Source of the DNA: an uncultured Actinomycetes bacterium | Lineage (GTDB): Bacteria; Actinomycetota; Actinomycetes; Nanopelagicales; Nanopelagicaceae | NCBI GenBank assembly: GCA_903897475.1 | Contig: CAIUBS010000031.1 | Coordinates: forward strand, 1-37,778 | DNA length: 37,778 nt | Reading direction: 5' to 3' | In this document: positions 37,421 to 37,778 of the stretch, one piece after another | Layout: every line of letters begins with the position of its first letter | Position numbering within the stretch: position 1 is the stretch's first letter | Made by a program: the position numbers and the translations under genes | Notes under the pieces: model-generated | Databases searched by the model: none | What the model was told of the DNA's origin: nothing | Seen by the model: only the letters and a program-made list of their open reading frames with translations

Positions 37421-37778
37421 CTTTGATAAATGGCGGAGTTAAAACTGAACCTCCAATTGAACCAATTTTAGGCCCGATATGAAATAATAATTTTTCTAGA
37501 ACATTGGATTCAGCAATAGTATCATCATCAAGCCTCCAAACCCATTCATAACCCATTGTATTTGCCATTTGATGATTGTAATGTTGACCTTTTTTACGCC
37601 CAAAAATTACTTCCCATTGTAAACTCTTTTCATCCATTATTTTAAAAAGATAATTATAATGTTGCATTTCTCTTAAATCTTTTGGATCATCATTGTCATC
37701 AAAAATAACTATAACATTATTTGATTTATGTTCTTTTTTAATCAATTGCACTAATTCTATTTTATCTTTAGGTAATGA
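37383..37778 (-). CDS. Glycosyltransferase family 2 fragment, open at the window edge
   Basis: An open frame from the window end down to a stop at 37383. The product contains VIVIFDDNDDPKDLREMQ, a basic RKKGQHYNHQMANT stretch, and YEWVWRLDDDTIAESNVLEKLL. The DDD triplet is the metal/nucleotide-sugar site expected of a GT-A fold, and SIGGSVLTPPF follows. The last 15 or so codons (after about 37420) come from trpD DNA read in the wrong frame, so the true C-terminus is missing. Base composition is clearly more AT-rich than the rest of the window. Family assignment is moderate; it does not look native to this locus. Confidence 0.55.
   Translation of the reverse strand, partial: SLPKDKIELVQLIKKEHKSNNVIVIFDDNDDPKDLREMQHYNYLFKIMDEKSLQWEVIFGRKKGQHYNHQMANTMGYEWVWRLDDDTIAESNVLEKLLFHIGPKIGSIGGSVLTPPFIKGLTINYYYCLTN

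Overview
The window looks like chromosomal DNA from a small, streamlined, low-GC actinobacterium, probably the freshwater acI lineage (Candidatus Planktophila/Nanopelagicus type). The evidence is as follows. The order thrS - HIT - pgsA - acyltransferase - pimA - pdxS - pdxT - yebC - ruvC - ruvA - ruvB matches the block known from Mycobacterium and Streptomyces. Genes for phosphatidylinositol-mannoside lipids are present. A DnaQ-type exonuclease faces trpD, as in Mycobacterium. Composition is AT-rich by eye (roughly 40% GC), and gaps are very short, with many ATGA, GTGA or TAATG stop/start overlaps. The genus is an inference.

Layout. 1-1850: end of hisS and a metallo-beta-lactamase-fold hydrolase (minus). 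2026-3333: DUF349 protein (plus). 3330-12641 (minus): rel, secF, secD, ruvB, ruvA, ruvC, yebC, pdxT, pdxS, covering stringent response, protein export, Holliday-junction processing and PLP synthesis. 12738-17133 (minus): DUF3048 protein, LemA-like protein, pimA, PIM acyltransferase, pgsA. A degenerate EF-G-like gene (plus, 16856-17446) sits between pgsA and the HIT gene. 17420-22039 (minus): HIT, thrS, PGPGW membrane protein, pabC, pabB. 22134-23802: tRNA-Gly, tRNA-Cys, two divergent phosphomannose-isomerase-type cupin genes, tRNA-Val. 23813-26019 (plus): DUF3445 haem N-demethylase, nitroreductase, DUF4287/DUF1801 protein. 26021-30568 (minus): ZIP metal transporter and nrdHIEF. 30569-30970 is the only long gene-free stretch. 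30971-35660 (minus): DUF305 protein, GNAT acetyltransferase, class III aminotransferase, tryptophan 2,3-dioxygenase, kynureninase. 35752-37062 (plus): MarC and a DEDDh exonuclease. 37055-37778 (minus): the C-terminal piece of trpD fused to an AT-rich glycosyltransferase-2 fragment, which looks like a junction or chimera.

A regulatory pattern runs through the window. Many genes that head a transcript lack a Shine-Dalgarno sequence and instead carry a TANNNT hexamer ending exactly six bases before the start codon, as expected for leaderless mRNAs. Against this background nrdHIEF stands out: it has a strong Shine-Dalgarno sequence and a hairpin-rich upstream region of about 400 bp with candidate -10 elements some 200 nt from nrdH. 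That region is the best candidate here for an undescribed regulatory leader. The second most unusual item is the EF-G-like protein without GTPase motifs, placed in the PIM/thrS block. No CRISPR array, insertion sequence, prophage or rRNA was seen.
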